From NCBI RefSeq assembly GCF_001424225.1, contig NZ_LMOR01000001.1:439427-503426 (forward strand): a stretch of 64,000 nt of DNA. Reading direction: 5' to 3'. This stretch comes from Microbacterium sp. Leaf151. GTDB taxonomy: Bacteria; Actinomycetota; Actinomycetes; Actinomycetales; Microbacteriaceae. The notes beneath the pieces are model-generated. The model searched no databases. It had not been told where the DNA came from and worked only from the letters and a program-made list of their open reading frames with translations. Made by a program: the position numbers and the translations under genes. The stretch's first letter is position 1. The number at the start of each line of letters is the position of its first letter. Below, piece by piece: positions 7,902-16,526 of this stretch.

Positions 7902-8774
7902 TTACCCCTCGCCGTTGTAGTACGGCCAGGGGTTGATGCGGCGGTCGCCGCGACGGTCGGGCCCCGTCAGCGAGACCTCGCCGGTCGCCGCCCACTCGAC
8001 GCCACGAGGGAACAGGCGGATGAACTCGATGCGGCGGAACGTGTCGATGTCGTGGCCGATCGTGATCGTGAACGAACGGCCCGAGCCGTACTCGTTGATC
8101 CAGGCGAGCGGCTGTTCGGTGTTGATGCCGGGGAGCGCCGCGATGCCGCCCTCCGGGATGTCGACCGGGTAGTGCGGCATGGGCCAGATCGGTGCCCTCT
8201 CGTACGCCTCGAGGTCGTCGAAGGTCGTCAGCAGCACCTGCGCGCCCTCGTACATCTGCACACCGACGAGGATGTCGTCGCCGGTCACCGTCCACGTGGC
8301 GTTGATGCCCTCGGTGATCGGATGCCGCGGCTCGGTCGTGTGCAGCTGCGCCTCGCCCCACGGCCGGGGGCGCAGGCCCGTCTCCCACGCGCTGAGCTTG
8401 GCTCCGCGCATGACGTTGTACTCCTCGGGGTAGCCCCAGCGGTCCTCCTGCGCGGCGGAGCCGTGGAACCACACGATGCCCTTGCCCTCGTCGTGCACGA
8501 ACCGCAGGATCGCGGCATCCGTCTCGGCCCCGAAACCGGTCGCCATGTCGTGGTAGCCGTCGCGGCCCTCGAAGATGACGATGAGCACGTCGTACTTGTC
8601 GATGACGCTCGCCGGGAGGCCCCGCGGGTCTTCCACCACGCGGACGGTGAAGCGTCCCGTGTCCTCCAGCAGCGTCGTGATCCATTGGTTGTGCAGGCGG
8701 AAGCTCCGGTGGGCGTTGTCGTGCTCGATGGTCATGTGCCCCGAGAGGATGAGCACGTTCAGAACGTCGGTCAT
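7902..8774 (-). CDS. ThuA-like domain protein
   Basis: The 290-residue protein has a class I glutamine-amidotransferase-like fold of the ThuA group: LNVLILSGH at the start, KGIVWFHGSAA near residue 125 and FTITIGHDI near residue 245. ThuA/ThuB are linked to 3-keto-disaccharide use in rhizobia. The gene follows a sugar isomerase and a Gfo/Idh dehydrogenase, and this trio is common in 3-keto-glycoside pathways. It is therefore likely to act on the 3-keto sugar released by glycoside cleavage, but the reaction is not established. Confidence 0.8.
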   Translation of the reverse strand: MTDVLNVLILSGHMTIEHDNAHRSFRLHNQWITTLLEDTGRFTVRVVEDPRGLPASVIDKYDVLIVIFEGRDGYHDMATGFGAETDAAILRFVHDEGKGIVWFHGSAAQEDRWGYPEEYNVMRGAKLSAWETGLRPRPWGEAQLHTTEPRHPITEGINATWTVTGDDILVGVQMYEGAQVLLTTFDDLEAYERAPIWPMPHYPVDIPEGGIAALPGINTEQPLAWINEYGSGRSFTITIGHDIDTFRRIEFIRLFPRGVEWAATGEVSLTGPDRRGDRRINPWPYYNGEG

Positions 8775-8775
8775 G

Positions 8776-9780
8776 TCAGTCCTTGCGGGAGAAGGCGGCG
8801 TCGAAGAGCTGGTGGGGAGGCGTGATCTCGCCGAGCTTGCGCACGAAGGCGAGGGCCTCGGGACCCCCGATCAGGCGGTCCATCCCGGCGTCCTCCCACT
8901 CCACGCTCGTCGGGCCGTCGTAGCCGATGGCGTTGAGCGCGCGGAAGAGCGGCTCCCACGGCACATCTCCATGGCCGGTGGAGACGAAGGTCCACCCGCG
9001 GCGGGGGTTGTCCCACGACAGGTGCGAGCCGAGCACGCCGTTGCGTCCGTCGAGGTTCGTCGTGGATTCCTTGCAGTGCACGTGGAAGATGTGGTCGGCG
9101 AAGTCGAGCACGAACGCGACCGAGTCGAGCTGCTGCCAGACGAAGTGCGACGGGTCGAAGTTGAAGCCGAAACTCGGGCGGTGGCCGATGGCCTCGAGGG
9201 TCTTCTTCGCCGTCCAGTAGTCGTACGCGATCTCGGAGGGGTGCACCTCGAGCGCGAAGCGCACGCCGACCTCCTCGAAGACGTCGAGGATCGGATGCCA
9301 ACGGGCAGCGAAGTCCGCATACCCCCGCGCGATCATGGCGTCGGAGGCGGGCGGGAACATCGCGACGTACTTCCAGATGCTCGACCCGGTGAAGCCGGTC
9401 ACGGTCTTCACCCCGAGCTTCGCGGCGAACCGCGCGGTGTCCTTGAGCTCTTCGGCCGCGCGGCTGCGCACGCCCTCGGCATCCCCGTCTCCCCACACGC
9501 GGGAGGGCACGATGTCGTGGTGCCGCTCGTCGATGGGGTCGTCGCAGACGGCCTGGCCGACGAGGTGGTTGGAGATGGCCCAGACCTTCAGACCGTTCTT
9601 CTCGAGCACGTCGAGTCGCGACTGCACGTAGGCGTCGTCGTCCCACCGGGAAACGTCGATGTGGTCGCCCCAGCAGGCGATCTCGAGGCCGTCATAGCCC
9701 CACTCCCCGGCGAGGCGCGCCACCTCTTCGAAGGGCAGGTCGGCCCACTGGCCGGTGAACAGGGTGATGGGGCGGGCCAT
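8776..9780 (-). CDS. Sugar phosphate isomerase/epimerase-type TIM barrel
   Basis: This 334-residue AP-endonuclease-2/xylose-isomerase-like barrel shows candidate metal ligands in LEVHP, FNFDPSH, HVHCKES and SVEWEDAG. It is not of the deglycosidase alpha type, since it lacks the LYS and HAKF segments and has no beta partner beside it. ATG 9780 follows the dehydrogenase stop by 14 bases, and ThuA starts one base after its stop. It probably isomerises or epimerises the keto sugar handled by its neighbours. Confidence 0.85.
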   Translation of the reverse strand: MARPITLFTGQWADLPFEEVARLAGEWGYDGLEIACWGDHIDVSRWDDDAYVQSRLDVLEKNGLKVWAISNHLVGQAVCDDPIDERHHDIVPSRVWGDGDAEGVRSRAAEELKDTARFAAKLGVKTVTGFTGSSIWKYVAMFPPASDAMIARGYADFAARWHPILDVFEEVGVRFALEVHPSEIAYDYWTAKKTLEAIGHRPSFGFNFDPSHFVWQQLDSVAFVLDFADHIFHVHCKESTTNLDGRNGVLGSHLSWDNPRRGWTFVSTGHGDVPWEPLFRALNAIGYDGPTSVEWEDAGMDRLIGGPEALAFVRKLGEITPPHQLFDAAFSRKD

Positions 9781-9794
9781 GACGGTGATCCTTC

Positions 9795-10991
9795 TCAGAG
9801 TGCGGGAACGGGGGCGCCCACGCGCGTCCACGCGGACTCGGCGGCGCTGCTGCGTTCGACGGCGTCGAGCACGCGCTGCACGCGCAGGCCCTCTTCGAAC
9901 GAGGGGTGCGGGTTGGTGCCGGCGTCGATCGCGCCGACGAGGTCGACGACCTGGTGGGTGAAGCCGTGCTCGTAGCCGAGCATGTGGCCGGCGGGCCACC
10001 ACGCCGAGACGTACGGATGCTGCGGCTCGGTGACGAGCACCTGGGTGAAGCCCTGGCGCCCCTCGGGAGCGGTGCGGTCGTAGAAACGCAGGCTGTTGAG
10101 ATCTTCGAGGTCGAACGCGAGCGCGCCGCGGTCACCCGACACCTCGATGGTGAGCGCGTTCTTGCGGCCGGTGGCGAAACGCGTGGCCTCGAACGACGCG
10201 AGGGCGCCGTTGGCGAGGCGGCCGGTGAAGATCGCGACGTCGTCGACCGTGACGGCGCCCTTCTCGGACGCACCGGCGGCCTTGGCCAGGCCCATCGACC
10301 CGTCGCTCGGCAGCGGACGCTCCGTGACGATCGTGTCGACCGTGCCCGAGACCCGCTCGACGCCGAGACCGGTGACGAACTGCGTCATGTCGATGATGTG
10401 CGCACCGATGTCGCCGAGCGCCCCGGAACCGGCGTGCTCCTTCTGCAGACGCCACATGAGCGGCATCTCGGGATCGACGAGCCAGTCCTGCCGGTACGCC
10501 GCGCGCACCTGCTGCACGGTGCCGACGGCACCCTCGGCGATCATGTCGCGCAGCAGCGTGACGGCCGGCACACGGCGATAGGTGAACCCCACCATCGAAC
10601 GGATGCCACGCGCGCGGGCGCGTTCGGCGGCCTCGGCCATCGCCTCGGCCTCGGCCACGGTGTTGGCCAACGGCTTCTCGCAGAGCACGTGCTTACCGGC
10701 CTCGAGGGCGGCGATCGCGATCTCGGCGTGCGATTCGCCCGGCGTGACGATGTCGACGATGTCGATGTCGTCGCGCGCGACGATCTCGCGCCAGTCGGTG
10801 GCCGACTCGGCCCAGCCCCATTTTCCGGCGGCCGCGGCCACGGCATCCGCGTTCCGACCGACCACGACGGTCATCTCGACCGCGCGCGGCAGGTCGAACA
10901 TGCGCGGAGCCTGGCGCCACCCCACGGAGTGGGCGGCTCCCATGAAGCCGTAGCCGATCATGGCCACGCGCAGCGGCCGGGCAGTGGTCAT
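9795..10991 (-). CDS. Gfo/Idh/MocA family oxidoreductase
   Basis: This 398-residue NAD(P)-dependent dehydrogenase has an N-terminal Rossmann motif ([12 protein letters not shown]), the catalytic EKP (CEKPLAN) near residue 104 and the C-terminal GDIGAHIID segment. Its ATG overlaps the stop of the DUF6379 gene (ATGA), tying it to the deglycosidase operon. Related enzymes (ThuB type) interconvert glucosides and 3-keto-glucosides; reduction of the released 3-keto sugar is the likely role. Confidence 0.88.
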   Translation of the reverse strand: MTTARPLRVAMIGYGFMGAAHSVGWRQAPRMFDLPRAVEMTVVVGRNADAVAAAAGKWGWAESATDWREIVARDDIDIVDIVTPGESHAEIAIAALEAGKHVLCEKPLANTVAEAEAMAEAAERARARGIRSMVGFTYRRVPAVTLLRDMIAEGAVGTVQQVRAAYRQDWLVDPEMPLMWRLQKEHAGSGALGDIGAHIIDMTQFVTGLGVERVSGTVDTIVTERPLPSDGSMGLAKAAGASEKGAVTVDDVAIFTGRLANGALASFEATRFATGRKNALTIEVSGDRGALAFDLEDLNSLRFYDRTAPEGRQGFTQVLVTEPQHPYVSAWWPAGHMLGYEHGFTHQVVDLVGAIDAGTNPHPSFEEGLRVQRVLDAVERSSAAESAWTRVGAPVPAL

Positions 10992-11404
10992 GCCAGGACC
11001 AGTTCGCGCTCGACCGGCACGCGGTTCGTGACGTAGCGACCGGGTCCGCCGTCGGCGCCGGGCATGATCTGCATGTAGAGCAGGCGCATGGTCAGCACGA
11101 CCTCGACGGTGATCGTCTCGCCGGCGGCGGGCGGGGCGTCGAGATGGATCAGCACGTCGGGGCGATCGGCGACAAACCACAGCGTCTCGGACTGCTCGGG
11201 CAGTTCCTCGACGCGGTACTCGCGCCCCTCGAGCGAGAAGCGGATGTCGTCCTTCGGCACGGTGGCGCCGTTCACGGTGACGGCGACGTCGTCGACGGCC
11301 GACAGCCAAAGGCTCCGGTACCAGGGCAGCTGCACCGAGACCGCGAGACCGTCGTCGGTGCGACGGACGTCCTTCTCGGCGAAGAGGGAGTTGTGAGTGG
11401 CCAT
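10988..11404 (-). CDS. C-glycoside deglycosidase beta subunit (DUF6379), set b
   Basis: This 138-residue DUF6379 protein shows LPWYRSLWLS, ELPEQSETLWF and LLYMQIMPGADGGPG. These segments are nearly identical to the N-terminal domain of the fusion at 21962-23440. The domain is the beta subunit of enzymes that cleave the sugar-aglycone C-C bond. Its putative alpha partner (12195-13250) is two genes upstream with an NTF2-like gene between, an unusual split. Its stop overlaps the following dehydrogenase start. Confidence 0.82.
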   Translation of the reverse strand: MATHNSLFAEKDVRRTDDGLAVSVQLPWYRSLWLSAVDDVAVTVNGATVPKDDIRFSLEGREYRVEELPEQSETLWFVADRPDVLIHLDAPPAAGETITVEVVLTMRLLYMQIMPGADGGPGRYVTNRVPVERELVLA

Positions 11405-11412
11405 GATGGCTC

Positions 11413-12198
11413 CTAGGCGAAGGTGTCGGTGAAGCGGTCGTGCGGCACGGGCGGCACGGGCTCGAGCTTCTGCGTGGTCTCGGGGCTGTAGGGGTGGTTC
11501 TTCGAGGGCACCGGCTCGTCGGCCGGCGGCATGAAGACGGGCTTGCCGTCGTCGCCGAAGTACATGAGGTCGAGGTCGAAGGCGCCCTGGTTCTTCACGC
11601 CGAAGCTCACCCAGTTCTCTTCGAACGGGGCGCGGGCGAGCTCGTAGCAGCGGAACTTCCAGAACCTCCACTCGCCGTCCTGCTTGCGGAAGTCGATGGC
11701 GTACTTGCACCAGACCCAGTGCGCCCAGACCTTCTTGCCGAGCACCTCGTCGGGCGAGTACATGTCGGGGAAGGCCTCGGCGACCCTCGGGTCGGTCAGC
11801 CCCGACTCGGTGCCGGCCATCATCCAGACGCCCTTGGCCGTCTCGCCGTCGGCGGCGACCTCGATCACCGGGGTGGTGGTGGCGTGCAGGATGAGCTTGC
11901 CCTCGGGGTGCGGGCGGCCGCGGTGGTAGTCGGTGACGCTCTGCCACGTCGTGTACTGCCCGGCGTTGGTGTAGCGGGCGCGAATCCCCTCCGTGCCCTC
12001 CTTCACCCACAACGGGATGATCTGCTCGTCTTCGAAGGCGTTGTGCAGGTACATGTAGCGGTTGAAGAGGTTCTCGACCTGCCCGCGGTCCTCGGCGCGC
12101 TGCGCGAGGGCGTGCGCGGCCTCGACCTGTTCGCGCAGGCGTGCGACCTCGGCGACGAGGTCGGAGACGGATGCCGCTGCCGTCACGGGCGTGCTCAT
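11413..12198 (-). CDS. NTF2/SnoaL-like protein inside a deglycosidase operon
   Basis: The 261-residue protein has an N-terminal helical stretch (about 10-45, VAEVARLREQVEAAHALAQR region) followed by a SnoaL-like NTF2 domain with NLFNRYMYLHN and DYHRGRPHPEGKLILH. NTF2-fold enzymes include polyketide cyclases, dehydratases and aromatic-catabolism proteins. ATG 12198 overlaps the stop of the alpha subunit (ATGA), and the beta subunit starts eight bases after its own stop. It may process the aglycone (often a polyphenol or anthraquinone) or be an accessory subunit. Function is open. Confidence 0.75.
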   Translation of the reverse strand: MSTPVTAAASVSDLVAEVARLREQVEAAHALAQRAEDRGQVENLFNRYMYLHNAFEDEQIIPLWVKEGTEGIRARYTNAGQYTTWQSVTDYHRGRPHPEGKLILHATTTPVIEVAADGETAKGVWMMAGTESGLTDPRVAEAFPDMYSPDEVLGKKVWAHWVWCKYAIDFRKQDGEWRFWKFRCYELARAPFEENWVSFGVKNQGAFDLDLMYFGDDGKPVFMPPADEPVPSKNHPYSPETTQKLEPVPPVPHDRFTDTFA

Positions 12199-13250
12199 CG
12201 CGCCGCCCCGGTCGTCTCGGCGCGCTGGGCGACCGTGTCCTCGATCGCCTGACGCATGAGCGCGTGCTGTTTCTTGACGAGGTCGACGGGGTCGCTCTCA
12301 CCGAGGTCGCTGAAGGCGTGGCCCTCCCACTCGCTGGAGAGGTAGCCCTCGTAGCCGCCGATCACGAACTGCTTCACGATGCGCGGGATGTCCATGGCGG
12401 GCTCTTCGCCGTCGGCGCCGATGTCGTAGAACTTCGCGTGCACGTGGAAGATCTGCGGCATGATGTCGAGCCACTCCTCGGGAGCGACGAGACCGTGCAT
12501 GTTGAACGCGAGACGCGTGAAGGGCCCGAAGCGCAGGAAGTCGACGCCCTCACCCGACAGGTAGTCCTCGAACTTCTGGTTGCGCTCGTGCATCGGGGTC
12601 GGCTCGTGCCAGATCTCCTCCATGACCGGGAAGTGCTTCTCGTCCATGCCCATCTGCCCGAGAGTGCGCAGCAAGGTGGGCGAGAGCGAGTGCATGGTCG
12701 ACGAGAAGTCGGCGGTGAAGCCGAGGCGGTCCGACTGCAGCTCGTCGTACATCTCGCGCATCTCGAGCACCTTGGGGTCGTTCGGACCCGACGGCGCGTG
12801 AATCTCGTAGCCGAGCTTCTGGTCGTACTTCTCGGCGAGCGGGAGGAGGCTGCGCAGCAGTTCCTTGCCGTGCGAGCGGATGACGATCTTCTTGAAGCCG
12901 AGGGTGTGCGCGGCCTTGAGCTGACGGGCGAGGAAGTCGTGCTCCTCGTCGAGCGTCATGTCGCGGCTCTTGAGGCGGCCCATGTCGAGGTTGGTCCCGA
13001 CGGCGCTGGCCTCGAGACCGTACTTCTCGAGCGAGTCGAACCAGAGCTTCACGAACTCCGCGTCGACATCGGGGTACGAGCGCAGCAGCTGCGCGAAGTT
13101 GAACTCCACACCCGGGCCTATGCCCTGGTCGTGCACCTCTTTGATGAGGGTCTCGGGGGTGTAGAGGCCGGCGGCGAACTCGCTCGTCATCGAGTAGAGC
13201 GTGGTGCCGAGCTTGATGCCGGTTCCGGCGATGCCGGTGTCGTTCGTCAT
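12195..13250 (-). CDS. C-glycoside deglycosidase alpha subunit (TIM barrel), set b
   Basis: This 351-residue xylose-isomerase-like barrel has candidate metal ligands E149 (YEIHAP), D181 (TADFSS), H271 (HVHAKFYDI) and E307 (SSEWEGHAF). These segments match the C-terminal domain of the fusion at 21962-23440. Alpha subunits bind a divalent metal and enolise the 3-keto sugar to release the aglycone. ATG 13250 has AAGGACC just upstream. It is followed by the coupled NTF2-like and beta genes. The REP cluster at 13286-13367 separates it from set c. Confidence 0.82.
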   Translation of the reverse strand: MTNDTGIAGTGIKLGTTLYSMTSEFAAGLYTPETLIKEVHDQGIGPGVEFNFAQLLRSYPDVDAEFVKLWFDSLEKYGLEASAVGTNLDMGRLKSRDMTLDEEHDFLARQLKAAHTLGFKKIVIRSHGKELLRSLLPLAEKYDQKLGYEIHAPSGPNDPKVLEMREMYDELQSDRLGFTADFSSTMHSLSPTLLRTLGQMGMDEKHFPVMEEIWHEPTPMHERNQKFEDYLSGEGVDFLRFGPFTRLAFNMHGLVAPEEWLDIMPQIFHVHAKFYDIGADGEEPAMDIPRIVKQFVIGGYEGYLSSEWEGHAFSDLGESDPVDLVKKQHALMRQAIEDTVAQRAETTGAAR

Positions 13251-13285
13251 TTCGGTCCTTGGGTCTTGTGTGTGGAAGTGGTCCC

Positions 13286-13367
13286 GGTGGCTTCGACGGG
13301 CTCAGCCACCTCGGCCGCGGGGTCCCTGAGCTTGTCGAAGGGGGTCCCTGAGCTTGTCGAAGGGTCA
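13286..13367. repeat. Cluster of three REP-like elements
   Basis: An inverted-orientation variant, GGTGGCTTCGACGGGCTCAGCCACC by type, occupies 13286-13310. Two direct copies of CCCTGAGCTTGTCGAAGGG follow at 13324-13342 and 13346-13364. The last copy runs into the TGA stop of the set c alpha gene (13367-13365). The cluster can fold strongly and probably limits readthrough or stabilises upstream mRNA. Confidence 0.8.
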
Positions 13368-14486
13368 GGCGCGCACGGCGTGCGCGAGGTGGGTGTTCAG
13401 AGCGCGGCGTGCGCTCGCTGCATCCGTGATCATTCGGGATCCGGCGGCCTCGGCCGCCGTGCGCTGGATGGCCTGCTCTCCGCGGATGATCTCGAAGGGG
13501 CTCTGCCAGTGGTTCCAGTGCCAGCCCTCGTACTCGCTCGAGACGGCGCCGCTGTAGCCGTTCTCGACGAGCAGCGTGATGAGGTCGGCGACGGGCACCG
13601 AGGGCTCGTTCCCGTTCTCGTCGATGCCGAAGAACTTGCCGTGCACGTGCTTGACCCACGGCATGATCTCGAGCCAGTCGTCCACGCGCGCCGGACCGAA
13701 CAGGCCCGTGCCGTTGATGCCGAAGTCGATGCCGAGGTCGGGGCGGCCGTGCTGGTGCGCGAGGCCGATGAAGCGGCCGAAGCGCTGACCGTGATCGGCC
13801 TGGTCGGCGGGCGGGCCCTGCTCGTAGAAGTCGTCCCACAGCCGCACGACGGCGGCCAGCAGTTCCTCCGACGCGCCGCGACGGCGGTAGGCCTCGATGA
13901 GCGAGGGGGCGAAGCCCGAGACCGTCGCGCCCCAGTCCATCGTGAAGCCGAGGAAGGGCGAGCCGACCTTGTCGTAGCGATCGCGCAGCGCCAGGATGCG
14001 CGGGTGGGAGGCGTACTGATCGGCGTGCACCTCGAGGGCGAGCGTGACGCCGTACTCCTCGGCGATGGGGGCCAGGGCCTCCATCGAATCGGGCGTGATC
14101 GAGATCTGCACGCGGGCGATGGGGAAGCCGAGTTTCGCCGCCGCCGCGATCTGCTTGCGCATGTACGCGAGGAGCTCGTCCTGGTCCATCAGCTTGTCGG
14201 GACGCAGGCCGATGTCGGCGTTGACCGCGAGCGAGGTGCGCACGAGCCCGACCTCGTCGACCAGGTCGTTGAAGTGTCCGGCGAAGTGGTCGTCGATGTC
14301 GGGGAAGCCGCGGAAGCTCGAGAATCCGATGATCTCCAGTCCCGGTCCGAAGCCCTCGGCCGCGGTCTTGCGGATCAACTGGTCGAGGTCGTACTCGCGG
14401 CCGTGGAAGGCGCGGGTGAAGCTGTAGAGGGTGACGCCCTGGATGGGCGTTCCTTTGTCCGGTCCCTGAGCCTGTCGAAGGGTCAT
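13365..14486 (-). CDS. C-glycoside deglycosidase alpha subunit (TIM barrel), set c
   Basis: This 373-residue barrel has candidate metal ligands E152 (LEVHAD), D184 (TMDWGA), H282 (HVHGKFFGID) and E318 (SSEYEG). It follows its beta subunit with an ATGA overlap, and the CarA-like oxidase lies just upstream, so this is the canonical oxidase-beta-alpha cassette of the window. Residues 1-9 (MTLRQAQGP) come from a REP element, and another REP copy supplies the stop codon. The family domain begins near residue 16 (QGVTLYSFT). Confidence 0.85.
   Translation of the reverse strand: MTLRQAQGPDKGTPIQGVTLYSFTRAFHGREYDLDQLIRKTAAEGFGPGLEIIGFSSFRGFPDIDDHFAGHFNDLVDEVGLVRTSLAVNADIGLRPDKLMDQDELLAYMRKQIAAAAKLGFPIARVQISITPDSMEALAPIAEEYGVTLALEVHADQYASHPRILALRDRYDKVGSPFLGFTMDWGATVSGFAPSLIEAYRRRGASEELLAAVVRLWDDFYEQGPPADQADHGQRFGRFIGLAHQHGRPDLGIDFGINGTGLFGPARVDDWLEIMPWVKHVHGKFFGIDENGNEPSVPVADLITLLVENGYSGAVSSEYEGWHWNHWQSPFEIIRGEQAIQRTAAEAAGSRMITDAASARRALNTHLAHAVRA
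14464..14485. repeat. REP-like element forming a stop/start junction
   Basis: CCCTGAGCCTGTCGAAGGG followed by TCA. On the minus strand it encodes the TGA of the beta subunit and, overlapping, the ATG plus the first codons of the alpha subunit. Confidence 0.8.
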
Positions 14487-14890
14487 GCGCGGGCCTCCTC
14501 GACCTGGCGGACGGTCATCTTCTTGGTGTCGTGCTCCTCGATGTGCAGCACCTGGTCGTCGGCGATGATGATGTACGGGATGTAGAGCTCGAGGTCGACG
14601 CGCACCTCGTGCTCCCCGGCATCCACCGGGACCTCTCCCGACAGCACCGCCGAGTCGGTGGGGAACCACCACTGCTCGATGTTCGTCTTCATCTCGGCGA
14701 AGGTGAGCTCCTCGCCGTTCATGCCCCAGCGCAGGGAGTCGGCGGGCGCCTCGACGCCGTCGACGGTCAGCTTCGCCCCTGAGATGCAGGATGCCGGCAG
14801 CGCCCGGTACCAGGGCAGGCGCACCTCCACCGACGCGCGTCCGCCGTGGGCGGTGAGCGTCCCCTGCTCGATGATGCGATCCGGGATCAC
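14483..14890 (-). CDS. C-glycoside deglycosidase beta subunit (DUF6379), set c
   Basis: This 135-residue DUF6379 protein has LPWYRALPAS, WWFPTDSAVL and ELYIPYIII. The beta subunit caps the alpha-subunit active site in the known heteromeric enzymes. GTG 14890 is preceded by a strong GAGGAGG. It lies 88 bases downstream of the CarA-like oxidase and overlaps its alpha partner, the arrangement expected for a C-glycoside oxidase plus deglycosidase cassette. Confidence 0.85.
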   Translation of the reverse strand: MIPDRIIEQGTLTAHGGRASVEVRLPWYRALPASCISGAKLTVDGVEAPADSLRWGMNGEELTFAEMKTNIEQWWFPTDSAVLSGEVPVDAGEHEVRVDLELYIPYIIIADDQVLHIEEHDTKKMTVRQVEEARA

Positions 14891-14949
14891 GATGACCTCC
14901 TCGTCGGTGCGGCCTCAGCCGCAGACCTCTTTGTCTTGATTCCTACACA

Positions 14950-14972
14950 CTAATGTCTTTTTCCTGCATAAG
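14950..14972 (-). promoter_or_regulatory. Candidate regulatory motifs before set c
   Basis: Minus-strand AGACATTAG (14958-14950) matches the motif at 5744-5752, and CTTATG (14972-14967) matches repeats before the sugar-binding protein gene at 20709-20736. They lie between the oxidase stop and the beta-subunit start and may drive an internal transcript. Confidence 0.35.
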
Positions 14973-14978
14973 CAAGAA

Positions 14979-16526
14979 TCAGACCGCTATGGATTCGGTG
15001 GCGACCTGCTCCCGCGACAGCACCGCCGCAATCTTCCGCGCCCCCCGCACCGCCAGTGCGACCGACGTCAGCGTGGGATTGCACGCGGTCGAGGTCGGGA
15101 TGACCCCGTTGCCGGCGACGAAGAGATCCGGGACGCCCCACACCTCGCTGTCGACGTCGCACACGCTCGTCCCGTCGTCGACGACACCCATCCGGGTCGA
15201 GCCCTGGTAATGCAGCGACGACCCCGGCGGCAGGGTGAACGGACGACTGTCGAGCGGATCGCCGACCGCCTCACCGAGGCGCACGATCTCCTGCCGCGCC
15301 CGCTCCATGACCGCGTGGTCGCGGGCGGTGAACGTGTAGTGGATGCGCGGGGCCGGCATCCCGTAGCCGTCGACGTGCTCGTCGTCGAAGGCGACACGGT
15401 CGTCGGCCTGCAGGTCCTTCGCGCAGAAGAGACCGAGCCCCACGATCGAGCCGGGCACGACGGGATCGTCCTCGGCGAGCGGGATGGGCGAGGCGTCCAG
15501 CTGCATGATCTGACCGTGGAAGGGCATTCCCTCGGTGAACGGCACCCAGCTCACGCCGCTGTACTCGGCCAGACCCGTCGCGGGCGCATCGGCGTCGAGG
15601 GGCGGCATGTCGCGCAGACGCGCCGCGAAGACGATCTGCGCCTGGTCGTTCAGGTAGCGACCGAGCGCGGGGGAACGCACGCCCGACGCCCACAACAGTT
15701 GCGGGGTGCGCAGCGCGTCGGCGGCGACCACCACGAATCGGGCCGCGACCTCGTGCTCTCCGCCTGAGCGCAGGTCGCGCACGCGGACACCCGCGGCGCG
15801 GCCCGCGTCGCGCAGGACCGCTGTCACGAGGGATTCGTCGATCAGCGAGAACCCGGGATTGTCGCGCGTCACGTCGCCGAGCACCACGTCGGACCCCGAC
15901 CACACCAGACGGCCGTCGTCGCGACGGTGGGCGGCCAACGGCATCCGTTGCACCCGGGTCGCCTCGATTCGACCCTCGTCGACGGCGGCCGACAGTCGCT
16001 CGCGCACGATCGCCCCGAAGGGCGCGCCGTCGAACGCGTCGGTGCGCACCCCGAGCAGTCGCTCCCCCTCGGCGAGCAGCTCGTCGAGGTCGGGCAGGAA
16101 GGTGATGCGCTCGCTGTCGTTCGGACGCGGGCATGCGCCCGTCCAGTGCGCCGACATGCCGCCGACGTTGCTCGACATCGCCGCGACCGGCATCCCGTCT
16201 TCGCCGTCGAAGGCGTACCCGTCCTCGAGCAGGAAGGTGCCGGGGCGCGCCCCGCGCACCCCCGCCTTCGCCGCGCCCGGGTTGGCGACCTTCGCGCCCC
16301 GCTCGCCGGGGCCCTCCGACGCCATCTGCGCGCGGGCGCGCTCGGCGGGGTCGGCGATGTTCTTCACGTGCGCGCCGGGAGGGTCCGACACCGTCGGGCC
16401 GACCTCGAACATCGCGATGGTCGCGCCGGGCGCACGCTCCGAGAGGATGCGCGCGTAGGCCGCACCCGTGGGGCCGCTACCGACGATGACGACGTCGACC
16501 GAGTGCGGGTACCGCCGGGCGTTCAT
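14979..16526 (-). CDS. GMC-family FAD oxidase, likely C-glycoside 3-oxidase (CarA-like)
   Basis: This 515-residue flavoprotein starts with a dinucleotide-binding motif (VIVGSGPTGAAYA) and ends with the GMC catalytic pair H439 (SLHYQGSTRMG) and N483 (ACNPTLTSV). SSNVGGMSAHW marks the flavin region. Length and motifs fit pyranose-oxidase-like GMC enzymes including the Microbacterium C-glycoside 3-oxidase, which converts the sugar 3-OH to a ketone so the C-C bond can be broken. The deglycosidase set c directly downstream strongly supports this. ATG 16526 overlaps the stop of the upstream TIM-barrel gene. An O-glucoside 3-oxidase is the main alternative. Confidence 0.85.
   Translation of the reverse strand: MNARRYPHSVDVVIVGSGPTGAAYARILSERAPGATIAMFEVGPTVSDPPGAHVKNIADPAERARAQMASEGPGERGAKVANPGAAKAGVRGARPGTFLLEDGYAFDGEDGMPVAAMSSNVGGMSAHWTGACPRPNDSERITFLPDLDELLAEGERLLGVRTDAFDGAPFGAIVRERLSAAVDEGRIEATRVQRMPLAAHRRDDGRLVWSGSDVVLGDVTRDNPGFSLIDESLVTAVLRDAGRAAGVRVRDLRSGGEHEVAARFVVVAADALRTPQLLWASGVRSPALGRYLNDQAQIVFAARLRDMPPLDADAPATGLAEYSGVSWVPFTEGMPFHGQIMQLDASPIPLAEDDPVVPGSIVGLGLFCAKDLQADDRVAFDDEHVDGYGMPAPRIHYTFTARDHAVMERARQEIVRLGEAVGDPLDSRPFTLPPGSSLHYQGSTRMGVVDDGTSVCDVDSEVWGVPDLFVAGNGVIPTSTACNPTLTSVALAVRGARKIAAVLSREQVATESIAV

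Noticed and set aside
8776..9780. A sixth deglycosidase alpha subunit
   Set aside because: It is a TIM barrel with a metal quartet but has no DUF6379 partner and lacks the segments shared by sets b-e; it fits an ordinary sugar isomerase.
12141..14585. An 814-codon open frame on the plus strand, and a similar 786-codon one at 18271-20631
   Set aside because: They lie antisense to clear enzyme and transporter genes, have His/Arg/Val-rich composition typical of GC-rich antisense frames, and show no family motif.
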